A program made the position numbers and the translations under genes. Shown in pieces: positions 21,936 to 34,744 of a stretch of 64,000 bases of DNA (within the stretch, counting starts at the first letter, position 1; each line of letters opens with the position of its first letter). The notes beneath the pieces were generated by a model. It saw only the letters and a list, made by a program, of their open reading frames with translations, was not told where the DNA came from and did no database searches. The DNA is from Xiphydria camelus (lineage: Eukaryota; Arthropoda; Insecta; Hymenoptera; Xiphydriidae), in the NCBI GenBank assembly GCA_963678675.1, contig OY783200.1:11271431-11335430 (forward strand), written 5' to 3'.

Positions 21936-22640
21936 TATTAGGGAGTGGGTACGCGTCACCGATAGTTTTCTCGTTAAGCTTGCGGTAATCTACGACGATA
22001 CGCCACTTGCGTTCTCCTGAGAAGCGTCGATTTTTTTTGGTACGATCCAGAGGGGACTTGACCACGGGCTCGTGGATGGCTTGATTATTCCATGTTTGAG
22101 CATTTTTTCTATTTGTTTATCTACCTCGTTTTTGTGGATTTCCGGATATCGATACGTTTTCGCGTGTACGGGTTGATCGTCGATAGTTTTAATTTCGTGC
22201 GTGACCGCGGAAGTTCTAGTTAACCTATCCATGGGCAAATGAAAAATATCGTTGAATTTGTTGCAAATAAGTTCGAGGGAAGATTTTTCTTCCCGGTTTA
22301 AATGATCGAGACGGAGATTCTGATGTAGAACTTGTAATCGCAAACCTAATTCATTGCTTGCATGATTTTGAGCGAGGCTATATATATAGCCTTGATTCGG
22401 TAGAGACTCGATGAGTAGTTCCGGAACTGGAATTTTCTTTTGCTCGATCGAAGGGTTAATGATCGTAATGAGTGCTTTATTTTGACTATAGGCCTTGACG
22501 ATAGAGTTTGGGACCAGGAGTGAGCCATCTTGGTTTATTGAGAAGAGACTATGCCTTCTAGTCCAAGAAACGAAGCCTTTAAATCGAATTTTGATTCGTA
22601 TCGCTGCATTTTTGATTGAAGATAGGTTTCGGTACTAGAA
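21936..22640 (-). pseudogene. pol: Ty3/gypsy pol, N-terminal RT part (split off by mariner)
   Basis: The minus-strand frame 22343-21990 includes the RT entry region (AVTHEIKTIDDQPVHAKTYR, DKQIEKMLKHGIIKPSTSPW). After a frame change near 22015 it continues as ERKWRIVVDYRKLN up to the mariner at 21935. Upstream, 22344-22640 in another frame reads SLLVPNSIVKAY and KKIPVPELLIE, the protease-RT linker. The protease itself is missing; the foreign insert begins near 22640, and gag resumes only at 36.07 kb. Confidence 0.75.
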
Positions 22641-23261
22641 AACTTCCCCTAAAATTTTAGGACCGAAAACCACCGGCAAAGTTGTTAAATAAATAAATTA
22701 ATCCTGAAAATCACGTTCCTCGGCGCATATCTCTAGAAGGACGAAAAAAATCGAAAAATAGTTGAAATGAAAAATGTAGAGGCGAAAATAACAAATAAAA
22801 AAGGTTGAGTGAATTTTTCCGTTATATCGCGTTGTTTAACCGTTAGAGCGTTTCAAAGGGGTTAAGGTAAATAACAATTTACTGTGGCTTTAATAATTAA
22901 CCAATTGTAATGGTTCTTTTTTAAAAATGTTTGTAGAAATGTAGACTTTTATTTCAGAGATACAATTTTTTTTACGACTGTTTAAACTAATGATTTCGAT
23001 TGTTGAAGTTTTCAACTTCAATTTTCATGCGGTTAATGTCAATTAATTTTTTTTTTCATTTCATATCGTTACTTATATTGTTTGGAAAAAAAAGTTCCTC
23101 TGACATTTTCTCGTATCTGCTCTACTTTACGACATATGAGAAATGGGGCGAATAATTTGTGACGGCCCTGATCGACAGAGATGAGTGTATACGTCTGCAC
23201 CGCTTTTGCTTCCCCTGCCGCGTGTAGTGAACCGACCGCGACCCTTCCCAATTTCGTCTAT
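22640..23261. other. AT-rich foreign sequence, no gene seen
   Basis: No protein-like frame. The left part is A/T-rich with features of short non-autonomous repeats; the right part (23150-23260) is GC-richer. It lies inside the gypsy element between pol and the Academ-like element. Confidence 0.4.
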
Positions 23262-23349
23262 CCTGCAAGGGAACAAGTAGGTATTCGTAGCTTTTCGGCG
23301 TGAGTCCTTGTCTAATGAGTTTCTTTCTCTACTATCGCCTCTATCTCTG

Positions 23350-23420
23350 TACTCTGTGTCGATAGCGCAGCGGTAAATTTGCCGGGCTGGGAGTCTCGAC
23401 GTCGTGGATTCACGACATCT
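23350..23420 (+). ncRNA. tRNA-like segment in the left arm of the Academ-like element
   Basis: TCGATAGCGCAGCGGTAAATT and CGGGCTGGGAGTCTCGACGT closely match the tRNA-like segment in the 6.7-kb foldback, but the B box is degraded (GTGGATTCACGAC). Its inverse lies at 28482-28552 in the right arm. Confidence 0.4.
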
Positions 23421-23826
23421 CATGCGTTCTCTGTAGTAGGAAGGTATTGAACATGACAACTCATTTTTTTAATTTATGAGAAATAAAAATAAATACACAA
23501 GGCGGAGTGTTAAATTGACCTCATCAATTCTAACCTTTCTAATATTTCAATATTTTCCATTCAAGTTCCAAGCATAAAAAAGGAATAATAACTGCGTGGT
23601 TGACGAGAGTCGTTTTAAATTGTAAAAAAAGAACTGAAGTGCCAAAAAATATGATACATAAAAGAAAGAAATAGGAGAAGGTAATTGAACGGATTGACAT
23701 TTTTCTCCAGGAGTAATACTGAAGATTTCGTCACTACATTTTAATGCCATGCATCGCATTCAAAACATAATTCTGTTACAATTAAAAATATAGAAATATA
23801 AAAATTTTTTCATTCTTTATAAAACA

Positions 23827-26800
23827 TCAGTCAATTTCCATGGCCTCTTCTTCATTGACATCATCAGTTTCATCAAGTGACTCCAAACGGCACCTCTCAG
23901 CAGCTTCTACGTTCGCGTCTTCGTTGTCGGCGTCGTGGTCGTCGCTAATATTTTCATTGTCTTCTTCGTTGGTCATACTTCTTTCCGACCGCAGTGAAGC
24001 ATTTTTGCAACTCTCTCCGTTGCAACTTTTGCATAGTACAGTGCAATGTAAGCCCGCTTTTTTGCAACTGCATCGAGCAGTACCACAATCCGTCTTACAT
24101 CCACAGCTAACCTGATAAATCGTTGATAATATTGAATTAATATTACATATATACAAAAAGCGTATGAAAATTTGCAAAGTGATTATCTTACCTTCTCCAA
24201 TAATTCTTTCGAAGCCGGGGCAGCATTAGACATAATTGGGAGCAAGAAATACGTTGTTCTTCTCCATCCCCATTTTTCTGGATCCAACTTGTATCCTAGC
24301 CAATCTTGGACCTGGTAGTATACACGCTTAGCATGTTCTCTCAATACTGCTGTTGTAGGTGGTAAACAAGCCAACGGTAACTCCTTTTTGGCAACACTGA
24401 CAGATGACATGAAAATTTCGTATCTTAATTGATTAATCGATGTGTTTTTCTTGCCGGCTGAATAAAGGTACAGGATGATTCGTTCAGCAGCTGCTGACAC
24501 TTCATCGACGCTTTTTCCTGGATTGTAAAAGATCATTGCCGCTTCTTGCAGATCTGAATTTTTCTCGAGTGCAGAAATGATGTTTTTTTTTTTCCTTTTT
24601 TATACAGTGCACTTGTTGAATCACAACCAGCGAATGCATGAGCAAATAATATAAATTTCTTCACGTTTTTGTACGTTGACGTTGAATAAATGACGTTGGC
24701 TTTCTTCCCTTGAGCAACTTTATAGAAATATATAGCCTCTTCGTCAGAGGTGAGCCCAATCAGCAAAACAAGATCAACATCGTTCCCCACTACTGCGACC
24801 ATGTTTCTCGTACACTGCTTCAATTCAATTGCACTTCTCACGATTAAAGTATCACCATTTTCATCAGCTATTTTTGTAGTAACGTTATTTCGTTGCAAGA
24901 AGGATGACAACATGTTGACGAACTTTAATTTGTTTGCGACGTTTGATAAGAATTTCGATTGAGTTAAAGTGCTTAGTTTGTCTTCGGCTACTTCAATATC
25001 GGCAGCTAATGACTTTTCTTTCCTACGATATCTTTCGTAGGATTTGGTACCAATTATTTCATTACTATAACCATCAAAAACCACCATCGAACTCGCTCCA
25101 AAATGTTTGTAAATATAATGCAGATAAATGTCACAAATTTCTCCGAAATTTCGGCCATGTGGCCAAACTACCTGATGCAATAACCATCCTCCATCAATTA
25201 CGTAGAATGCGCCAGTTAAAAATTGCTCATTTCTAATAAGTGGTTCAAACACTTTGTACAGCTCTGCTTTTTGGGTTTTTCTCATGAAACCACGTTCGTC
25301 GAACAAACTCAATGGAAAGGGAGATAGCTCATACATTAACGCATGACGTGTTAATTCTAAATCACCATTGAAAACGACAGAAATTCGTTGAAATAATAAA
25401 TAAGTATTGATTGTCACTAACTCGTCATTATTTAAATGCATTCTGTCTTTTGCAGCAGCAAGATTATTAACTTCATATGCAGCAGAGAGTGAAACATTAC
25501 CCGCGTTTTTTCCTATCATGAATGCCATACCATACCACCAATTACCCCAGTGGATAAGGATGTTAATGAACTACGAGGTGCGAATGGATCATATTGCTGT
25601 AACCAAAATAGCATTAGTTCAATATCTTTATCGTCTCTTTTTATTCGACCCCTGCTAAGATCGACATGTTGCTCGCTCGTGGCAGACACTAGTCCAACAA
25701 AATTTTCAAGACGTTCCATGACATTAAAAGCTGATGGCATCGCCAATACGTAACGTGCAACTACGCTTGGAGTTACACCTCTTCCATGCGTGAGGTCAGT
25801 GCCGAAGAATCTGTTCAACGTATGTTCAATAACCATGTCACTCCATACGCCCGACCATGCTTTATCCGATCTGTGTATTGTGAAGTACCCTTCGTTTGTG
25901 AATTTTTGAAATTCTTCGTGATCCATCACTGCTTCCAAGTTCGCCATATCCTGGAGGTATATTTGCGCGCTCTTTGTGTAAGCAAAGTGTCCTGTAGCGT
26001 GAAAGAAAGGCAGTGCTTTTTCTACAGCTTGCAAATGCAGACGCCAATTTCCGAGACGTTCAGCCTCAATTATTTGAAGAACGACAGTCACAGCTCGAAA
26101 ATACTGGACCCACAACTTGGCAGTTAGTCCTGAGTTTTCCAAAAGACAGAGTTTGTCTTGAAATTTTTGTAATTGTTGTTTGATAAGTGGCTCAGCATTA
26201 CAATCACCAATATCTGGAGGTTGCGAAGTCCAGTTTTCAAAAAATGTCTCGATGAATTCTAGCTCTTCTGACAAATCTATGCTCTGACAAATCTTGATAC
26301 CGAGGGCAGTGAAGGTCAAGATATGTGCTCGCACAGCCCTTGCGAAAGCATGACCAGTAAGCATTTTCTTGATCGATTGAGGAGCATAAACTACAGCCCA
26401 CAAGTCTTCCAGTCCACTTCCATCCATCGTGAAACCAATTGAACCAAGGAACGACATTAATAGATGAAAATTTCCAAGACGCACTACAACATTTTTCAAG
26501 AACCCGTCAGTTAACTTCGACTCCTCGACGATCGAGCGCGCTTTCCAATATAATGGCTGATCATATGTGACGAAAGTGGTTTTTTGCCCCAATTTCGCAG
26601 TTTCTGCTACAGCATATCTTAAAGAGCTATTGATTGTAGTCAGCTTAGATGGAGGCTCATTAATGAAAGGCACGCATGTCACTTTTGATACTGCGTAAGT
26701 CTCATTAGCGGTCAAGATTTCCATGTAACCTTTCCATGACGGCATTTGCGCAATTCTTTTGTACTTAGCAGCCAAATATGCTACGTAGCATGGTGTTAAT

Positions 26801-27678
26801 TTAGGTGACTTTCCTAAATGAAGCTTTTCTGTTGCAACGAAATCAATATTCTCCATGGAATCAAAATTGCAGTTAGCATGAGGAATTGTTGCAATCCGTT
26901 TTTGAGATGCTAAAACAGCAGCAGAGGGCATTTTATTTAATTTCTTCGATCCACCTTCACTACTAATCGAATAATCCGGCGTATAGACTGCTGTACCGCC
27001 GAGGCAATGAAACGTTTCACGACCATCCAGAGTTGCAACGTTATGATCCGTGTTGTCGAATACAAACTAAACGGAGGCTTCTTCAATAGTTTCTGTTGGA
27101 GGATCCATAATCGTTGAAGCTTCGTACAGTTTAATATCGTGATACGTAGCACAAACTCCTAGTTTCGACAGAAGATCGATAATCAACCGCGATCCCGTCT
27201 TTCGATATATATAGACACCAATAGCTAATCTCAGAGTCGATATAAAAGCTCTTGGGCGGAGAACAGAGACAATTACGTGCGCAATAAAGTCACGTACGAT
27301 GTAATTATCTTCTGCTCCATCCTCATCCCTATTACCTACTAATAAATCACCGAGAAAGCTTATTAATAGCTGAGGAATGTCAGACATGACGTTATCCAGA
27401 AATCTATTCGGGGGTGGATACGAGTCGTTCGTATAATTATGTCTTATAATTTCCTCACGTAGTATTTCAGCAGCAACTTGTGTAATAGTTCTTTTCTGCA
27501 TGTTATCTACAGAGTTGTCACCACAGAACCAGTCGCTACAGATTTGTGAAACATTGAATGTTTTGTAATAAATTACAGGCTCTTTACCGCGGTGTTGAAG
27601 AATAAAAATGTCCTCGCCATATTTTGCTTTCAATTTTAGAAATAGTAATTGACTGCTAATAGAATCTTTCCCCATCAC
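23827..27678 (-). pseudogene. Academ-like element protein: putative transposase, PIN/XPG-like nuclease, CXC domain
   Basis: Read on the minus strand. 27678-25516 is one frame with a single TAG at 27067-27069; just after the stop it reads FVFDNTDHNVATLDG and, further on, VTYDQPLYWKA, VRLGNFHLLMSFLGSIGF and AVEKALPFFHATGHFAYTKS, motifs of a repetitive animal protein family. After a shift near 25520, 25528-24533 has a PIN/XPG-like part (GAFYVIDGGWLLHQVV, VVFDGY, VVGNDVDLVLLIGL, FAGCDSTSALY). After a second shift at an A-rich run near 24590, 24536-24183 reads LPPTTAVLREHAKRVYYQVQ. An intron (about 24193-24110) precedes the CXC exon CGCKTDCGTARCSCKKAGL, with an acidic tail. One nonsense codon and two shifts, otherwise nearly complete. 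Confidence 0.65.
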
Positions 27679-28481
27679 ATTTTTTAACTGCGTTAAAGTG
27701 AACTAATCCTGTGGCAGACGTTTCTATCTGGGTTACTAATCATCGCAAACGATCGGTCACTGTTCCGTCGCACCGAGCGACGGAATTCCGAAGGGTTACT
27801 TAATGACATCGCTCAAATTAACTCACCAATTAGATTTAATCGTGCTTACATTGCACTGTACTATGCAAAAGTTGCAACGGAGAGAGTTGCAAAAATGCTT
27901 CACTGCGGTCGGAAAGAAGTATGACCAACGAAGAAGACAATGAAAATATTAGCGACGACGACGACGACGACGACAACGAAGACGCGAACGTAGAAGCTGC
28001 TGAGAGGTGCCGTTTGGAGTCACTTGATGAAACTGATGATGTCAATGAAGAAGAGGCCATGGAAATTGACTGATGTTTTATAAAGAATGAAAAAATTTTT
28101 ATATTTCTATATTTCTAATTGTAACAGAATTATGTTTTGAATGCGATGCATGGCATTAAAATGTAGTGACGAAATCTTCAGTATTACTGGAGAAAAATGT
28201 CAATCCCTTCAATTACCTTCTCCTATTTCTTTCTTTTATGTATCATATTTTTTGGCACTTCAATTCTTTTTTTACAATTTAAAACGACTCTCGTCAACCA
28301 CGCAGTTATTATTCCTTTTTTATGCTTGGAACTTGAATGGAAAATATTGAAATATTAGAAAGGTTAGAATTGATGAGGTCAATTTAACACTGCGCCTTGT
28401 GTATTTATTTTTATTTCTCATAAATTAAAGAAATGAGTTGCCATGTTCAATACCTTCCTACTACAGAGAACGCATGAGATG

Positions 28482-28552
28482 TCGTGAATCCACGACGTCG
28501 AGACTCCCAGCCCGGCAAATTTACCGCTGCGCTATCGACACAGAGTACAGAG
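28482..28552 (-). ncRNA. tRNA-like segment in the right arm of the Academ-like element
   Basis: Inverse copy of the 23350-23420 segment, near the outer end of the right arm; A-box-like word kept, B box degraded. Confidence 0.4.
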
Positions 28553-28651
28553 ATAGAGGCGATAGTAGAGAAAGAAACTCATTAGACAAGGACTCACGCC
28601 GAAAAGCTACGAAAATACCCGAGAAGCATCGACTACCTACTTGTTCCCTTT

Positions 28652-29291
28652 AGTCCAGTAAAATTTCCGTTTAAATCGAAAATTGTGACGTAATGGTGAA
28701 AACTTGACAAAAGGTATGTTTTGATGTTATTAACAGAGGGAACATGTTAAAAGAAGTATCACCCCCCGGCGACGGCTGTAAAAAATTTATTTATAGTTGA
28801 AAAATCGGTTCTTCGCTGATATTTTGAAAAATACGTAACCTATTGAAAAATAGCTTAGACAAAAGTTGTAGATAATGAAATTATCTACAAAAAAGGTTAT
28901 TACATTTTTACTCTATCTTCAACCCCTAAGAAACTAGGACCTCCAGATGAGTTGGAATTTTCAAATATTCATAACAAATACAAGGGTTAAAATTTTTACA
29001 ATTTTTCTTTTTATAACTTGTCTAGAAAAATCTCATCTTTTTTCTTAGCGAAACCGAATTTTTTTTTCAGTGTTGTTTAAGACTAATTGATGTTTAAAGT
29101 TGTCAATTCCTCAATTCACATCGAAATGTACAATAAAAAAATTTTTTAATTATACCATCAGTTATTTCGGATTCTTTCTGAAAGAAAAGATAAATAGCAA
29201 TTCAACGTATCTTACCTGGTTTGTAAGATATGCTAAATTGAAAAGGAGGGAGATTTATGCGATGAGCACCACTAGCCTGAGACAAACATAT
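28652..29291. other. AT-rich spacer between two inserted elements
   Basis: No coding frame with protein character. Contains a short inverted repeat (GTAGATAATGAAATTATCTAC near 28868). It ends at the ATAT duplication of the Sola-like element. Confidence 0.45.
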
Positions 29292-29972
29292 CTCACACCT
29301 AGATCAAAACAGTATCAACTCAAAAAATGAAAATTTTTAGTTAACCGTTTATTCGGATTCTACAAACGAAGCTCCATAAGCCAATAAAACAGATTTACCG
29401 ATATCTTCAATATTTTCCAAAAGATGGCACGGCAAGTCAGTTTTGTTGAATGTACATGCTCATGACCGCTCCACAAACACCGCTACATTTTTAGTTTCTG
29501 CCGTGACAGCGAGAAGGGTGCACGTATATTGATAGTGCTAAACTGTATTATTTCGAGTTGCAATGGTTTTGTTGGTGTAATTCGTGAATTTCTTGAGCAT
29601 CATGTGGAATTACTACAGTGTTGATGACTAAATCGTAATCGAACTGACGACTACGCACTGCTGGATTTCGAGTTGTAGTAGTTTTGATGACACAGGTAAG
29701 TGAAAAGTTTATGATTATTTAGACTTATTTCGGTTTTGATCAAACACTTTTGACATTTCTAGTTACAACAGTTTTTTTGAGTCATTTTTGTAGTCTCATT
29801 ATTTCTCGAGAAAACACATCAAACACATTTTTAATAAAATAGTATAATGCATTTTTACAGTTAATACACGGTTGATATTATGTTTGAGCAAAAAAGCGGT
29901 TAATTCAATTTCTGAATGATTATTTTCGAGTTGACGCACTTTTCATGGTTATTGAATGTACATTGAGATTTT

Positions 29973-32228
29973 TTGTTATTTCAGAAAAACATGAATAAGG
30001 ATGGAATGCGTGAACGTCTTTTAGTCGACCTGGCAAAGGAGAACGACAACGAGAACAACAACCCTAATGTACCACCAGAGTTGCAGCCAGATTCACCTAA
30101 TATCGAGTCTGATATTCATAGTCCTATTCCATGCACCTTTAAAGTGCAGGAAAAGAAACAAACTAAGTACTATATTTCACCAATCCAAAGCGGTGAAAGT
30201 GACGCTGACGATTCTGATGCGGATCCAAATTTTATGCCTTACGTTGAAAAGGTAATACCACGGAAAGTGGTACCTTCTTCTTCCTCTTCATCTTCAACCG
30301 GCAGCGGCTCCAGCAGCTCATCAAGTGACAGTAGCAATTCTTCTGGGTCTGAAGATGATAATGTAGATCAGTTTGATGCTGATCGATATAATATTCAAGA
30401 AGATACTGGATGCAATGACTCTCAGAATCCTACCGTTGTTGCTGAAGTTCCCGAACAAGAGCCTATTATTGAAGAGAGAAGAGGAAAGAAAAGAACCAGA
30501 AAAACAAATACGTGGAAAACCAAAGTTGCAAAAATACTGCGAGATTCTGGCAAAGCATACCAGTCTATGTCTAAAACGAAGAAACAAATTCCCGAGAGAA
30601 AACTTCGTCCTCCTTGTGGAGCCAAGTGTCGGCTTAACTGTAAAAGCAATTTTGATGAACCATCAAGGCAGCAACTTTTCGATAAATACTGGGGACTAGC
30701 TGATCTTCAAAGACAGAGAGAGTTCATAGTAAGACACTCACAAGAAATCAAACCAAAATACAAGTACTCTAGTACACAAAATTTGAGGGCTCTAAATACA
30801 GCATTTTACTTTGAAAATAACAGTTCAAGAATTAGAGTGTGTAAAGCATTTTTCAAATCCACACTTGACTTGAATGATAGAGTTATTAAAACCGCACTTT
30901 CTAAAAAATCACAGTCAGGTGTAATAGAAGGCGAATTGAGAGGAAAGCACGGAAATCAACCAACTATTGATCCAGAAATTAAGAATAGTGTTAAAGATTT
31001 TATAAATTCTATCCCCAGGATTGAATCACACTACTTAAGAGCTCAAACAACAAGAGAATTTATTTGCAGTGACAAATCTCTCGCCGATTTATACCGAGAC
31101 TATAAAACACTACGTGAAAATGACAGCTTACCTTTTGCTACGGCATCAACTTTCAACAGAATATTCAATGCAGACTTTAATATTTCTTTTTTTATCCCAA
31201 AAAAAGATCAGTGTGACCTTTGTGAAAGTTATAAAAACTCTGATGAAGAAGGAAAATGAAAACTATACCAGGACTATGAAAATCATCTCAAAGAAAAGAC
31301 TTTAGCAAGAACAGAAAAAGATAATGACAAGAACAGGACAGATGGTACTATTGTAGCAATTTACGACTTGCAAGCTGTTATGCAGGTGCCAAAAGGACAA
31401 GTATCGCTTTTCTTTTACAAATCTAGGATCAACTGTTTGAATTTTACTATCAGTGACTTGGAGGCGAAGGACGTGGTTTGTTACTTTTGGGATGAAACCG
31501 AAGGTGCAAGGGGAGCTGTGGAAATTGGTAGCTGCGTACTTGAATATATCAAAGCTTTATTAGACCAGAATCCAGAAAAAGAACTTGATATAATTTTCTA
31601 CTCGGATAATTGCTGCGGACAACAAAAAAACAAATATCTGTTATCTATGTATGCATACGCTGTTGTCAACATAAGAGTCAAGTCGATCACGCACAAATTC
31701 CTCATTCGCGGTCACTCCCAAAATGAGGGCGACAATGTACATAGTGTAATTGAGAAACAAATTAAGAAATACTTAAAATGAGGTCCAATCTACACCCCAC
31801 AAACATATTCAACGTTAATACGGACTGCCAAAAAGACAGGACGTCCTTACAAAGTAGTAGAAATGACTCATGATAAATTCTATGATGTCAAAGCTGTGCA
31901 AGACTCATGGGGTAATAACTTCAGTTTAGACGAAAACAGAAATCAAGTAAAGTGGCATGATATCAAAATCCTTAAAGTAGAAAAGGAGCATCCTCAGGCA
32001 TTTTTCTATAAAACATTATTTGGAGACGAAACCTTCAAAAAGACTTTTATTCGCAATAGACGAACCACAAATCAATCCTTGATTTCTGCTAATTTGACTC
32101 TAGCATACACAGAAAAAATTCCTCTGTCTAATGCGAAAAGGAAGGACATTCAAGAACTAATTGATAAGAACGTTATTCCAAATCAGTACTATGAGTCTTA
32201 CTTTAAAAAGGTGTTAGATCAAAATTGA
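29973..32228 (+). pseudogene. Sola-like DDE transposase with two in-frame TGA stops
   Basis: The coding region starts at or just before 29991 (ATG after an acceptor, TTTCAG, with a donor ACAG|GTAAGT near 29695 suggesting a leader intron). The N-terminal 130 residues are acidic and serine-rich (a run of serines near residue 100). Then come a basic segment, a CxC-type cysteine cluster (PPCGAKCRLNCKSNF) and CDLCESYKNSDEE. A TGA at 31257 interrupts. The next part holds YDLQAVMQVPKG, YFWDETEGARGA and FYSDNCCGQQKNKY, likely carrying catalytic acidic residues, then RGHSQNEGDNVHSVIE. A second TGA at 31779 interrupts before the C-terminal part ends at 32228. Frame is kept across both stops, so the damage is light. 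Confidence 0.6.
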
Positions 32229-32793
32229 ATATCAAGAATGTAATTTTTTTTCTTAATTTGAACAATGTATATTAATTATACTCACAAGGAAACGTTTCGA
32301 GGCCGCCGCTTCCGATCTTGATGAAACTTCGTAAATTTAAAGTTTATCGAAAAATAAGAGACCCCTATTTTTTTATAGCGGCCCAATTTTGGTTTAAGGG
32401 GGTGAAATGGACCCCTGAATTTTCACCCCCTTCGAGCTATCTCCGAAACGAAGCGAGATAGATGAAAACTTTCAATGTACGTTTTGTTTGGTTTTTTTAG
32501 TATAATAAAATCCCCTAAACAGATTTTGAAAAAAAGCATTATTTAAAAAAAAAAATTTTTTTTTATCTAATTTTTCGAAATTTCGGTTTAGTCATGTGGA
32601 CAAAAATTTAGGAAATTTTATTACAAATTCAACCATGTATGACATGATATATTTCCCTCCTACAGTTTTGCAAATTTCTAACTTGTATGTCTGATAATGA
32701 GCGGGCTACCAATGGCAGTGACGGGATAGGTCGGGGGTTATTACTTCTATGTATTTTAATGCCACTTTTCTTTTATTTAATAAAGTTCAACTT

Positions 32794-33537
32794 CTATGGC
32801 TCATAATTATGACAATAATGGTATTCCGTGAAAAAATGTTTCATACAAAGTTGTTTCTTACACCAAGCACACGTAATAACGGCAATATCGCCACATATGT
32901 GGCATCGTGGTTCCGAGTCCTGTGCAAAACAAAATTCTACAGGATGTTCAAATTCAGGAGGTCTCCTGAATATATATCCACTCTTGAACCACGAATATTT
33001 AATAAAGTTAGTAAACCGTGGTGAAGGAAACTGATTATGAGTAAGAGATTGAAGTTTTAAAATATTATCTCTCGAATGAAGGTTAATATCGCAATTGAAA
33101 AGAGTTACAATACCTGAAAACCTCCTTACAAAATTCTTCCACATTCGAAATCCGTATACGTCTAGCGGTTGAATCAGTCCGGTGGTGCCTTGTGGAATCG
33201 TCATTAATATTATTGTCTTGTCTTCTGGTGTAGCTTCTCGAACACTTCGCTCACATTGTCCACTCCAAGAGTCCAGCAGTAAGACGCTTGTAGATCCAGT
33301 GTTAGGGAAGTAAACTTCTTGCAGCCATGTTTTCATGAGATCGGTTGTAAGTTTCCCAGATTTGGAAGCCATGAAGTATACATTTGGCGGCCTAAACACG
33401 GTTTGTTGCACTCGTTCTCCCAATTGCCCACTAGCCTCTTTTAATACCACATAAAGAGGCGACAGTAGTTTTCCATCAGCAGATATGGTGGGTTGTATAG
33501 TATAGCTGTGGGTTGTAGAAGATATTGATTGTACCAC
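32794..33537 (-). pseudogene. DDE_1 (pogo-type) transposase, C-terminal two thirds
   Basis: A 247-codon minus-strand frame with the DDE_1 pattern: YTIQPTISADGKLLSPLYVV (first aspartate), VLLLDSWSGQC (second) and TIPQGTTGLIQPLDVYGFRM (the turn before the last acidic residue). It ends with a cysteine/histidine cluster (CHICGDIAVITCAWCKKQLC, then HYCHNYEP). The N-terminal DNA-binding region is missing; pieces upstream to about 33720 in other frames look related. From GFRMWKNF onward the coding sequence lies inside the left inverted arm, so a second inverted copy of this part exists at 33884. Confidence 0.7.
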
Positions 33538-33883
33538 AGCTTCAATTTTTTTTTACCCCGATGTAGCTAAAGTTCGGCCAGAATGTATTTCTAAATTAAA
33601 TCCACTCTGATCAGAGTTAAATACATTTTGTGGTCCATATTGTGTAATGAGTGGCTTCACTTGTTCTACGAAGGCATGGCTTCGTACTTTCAAACTTTCC
33701 TCACCCTCAACGTTTTTTCAAATTCAGACAATTTTATTTAACCTGTGAGTGAATTATTAGTTACTTACACACAAACAGAAAATAATATAAATAAATTAAC
33801 GGTCGGATTTATTAATAAGATTTCTGAACAATTTTTGTCCATTTTATTTTGATAATATTCCGCTAGACGTATACGGCTTTCGA

Positions 33884-34234
33884 ATGTGGAAGAATTTTGT
33901 AAGGAGGTTTTCAGATATTGTAACTCTTTTCAATTACGATATTAACCTTCATTCGAGAGATAATATTTTAAAACTTCAATCTCTTACTCATAATCAGTTT
34001 TCTTCACCACGGTTTACTAACTTTATTAAATATTCGTGGTTCAAGAGTGGATATATATTCAGGAGACCTCCTGAATTTGAACATCCTGTAGAATTTTGTT
34101 TTGCACAGGACTCGGAACCACGATGCCACATATGTGGCGATATTGCCGTTATTACGTGTGCTTGGTGTAAGAAACAACTTTGTATGAAACATTTTTTCAC
34201 GGAATACCATTATTGTCATAATTATGAGCCATAG
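33884..34234 (+). pseudogene. Inverted copy of the DDE_1 transposase C-terminus
   Basis: A 116-codon frame identical to the end of the 32794-33537 protein apart from about three residues (for example FSDIVTLFNYD against FSGIVTLFNCD). It exists because the right inverted arm repeats the 3' part of the gene. It is not expected to work alone. Confidence 0.8.
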
Positions 34235-34744
34235 TAGTTGAACTTTATTAAATAAAAGAAAAGTGGCATTAAAATACATAGAAGTAATAACCCCCGACCT
34301 ATCCCGTCACTGCCATTGGTAGCCCGCTCATTATCAGACATACAAGTTAGAAATTTGCAAAACTGTAGGAGGGAAATATATCATGTCATACATGGTTAAA
34401 TTTGTAATAAAATTTCCTAAATTTTTGTCCACATGACTAAACCGAAATTTCGAAAAATTAGATAAAAAAAATTTTTTTTTTGAAAAATAATGCTTTTTTT
34501 CAAAATCTGTTTAGGGGATTTTATTATACTAAAAAAACCAAACAAAACGTATATTGAAAGTTTTCATCTATCTCGCTTCGTTTCGGAGATAGCTCGAAGG
34601 GGGTGAAAATTCAGGGGTCCATTTCACCCCCTTAAACCAAAATTGGGCCGCTATAAAAAATAGGGCTCTTATTTTTCGATAAACTTTAAATTTACGAAGT
34701 TTCATCAAGATCGGAAGCGGCGGCCTCGAAACGTTTCCTTGTCA

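Larger units (their letters stand above)
23262..28651 (-). mobile_element. Academ-like DNA transposon with ~0.8-0.9 kb inverted arms
   Basis: The left arm (about 23262-24057) and right arm (about 27843-28651) are inverse copies. The outer ends share AAGGGAACAAGTAGGTA, and the right arm has an 18-20 bp extra segment near the end. Each arm contains a tRNA-like segment, an AT-rich stretch and the last coding segment (after the CXC domain) of the element protein. The middle encodes a large protein on the minus strand. A target duplication was not found at these ends. The class name rests on the combination of a putative transposase core with a PIN/XPG-like nuclease and a CXC domain, which I associate with Academ elements; this is a tentative assignment. 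Confidence 0.55.
32285..34741 (-). mobile_element. DDE_1-type element with ~885-bp inverted arms and TCA duplication
   Basis: Both ends read CAAGGAAACGTTTCGAGGCC inwards, and both are flanked by TCA (32282-32284 and 34742-34744). The arms (32285 to about 33172 and about 33858 to 34741) are inverse copies with few differences, leaving a 0.7-kb middle. It is inserted after the transposase stop of the Sola-like element. A 3-bp duplication is unusual for pogo/Tigger elements (TA), so the class is uncertain. Confidence 0.75.

Noticed and set aside
28141..28350. Frame matching one at 23547-23759 as a conserved gene
   Set aside because: The match is due to the inverted arms of the Academ-like element; the frame is non-coding arm sequence.
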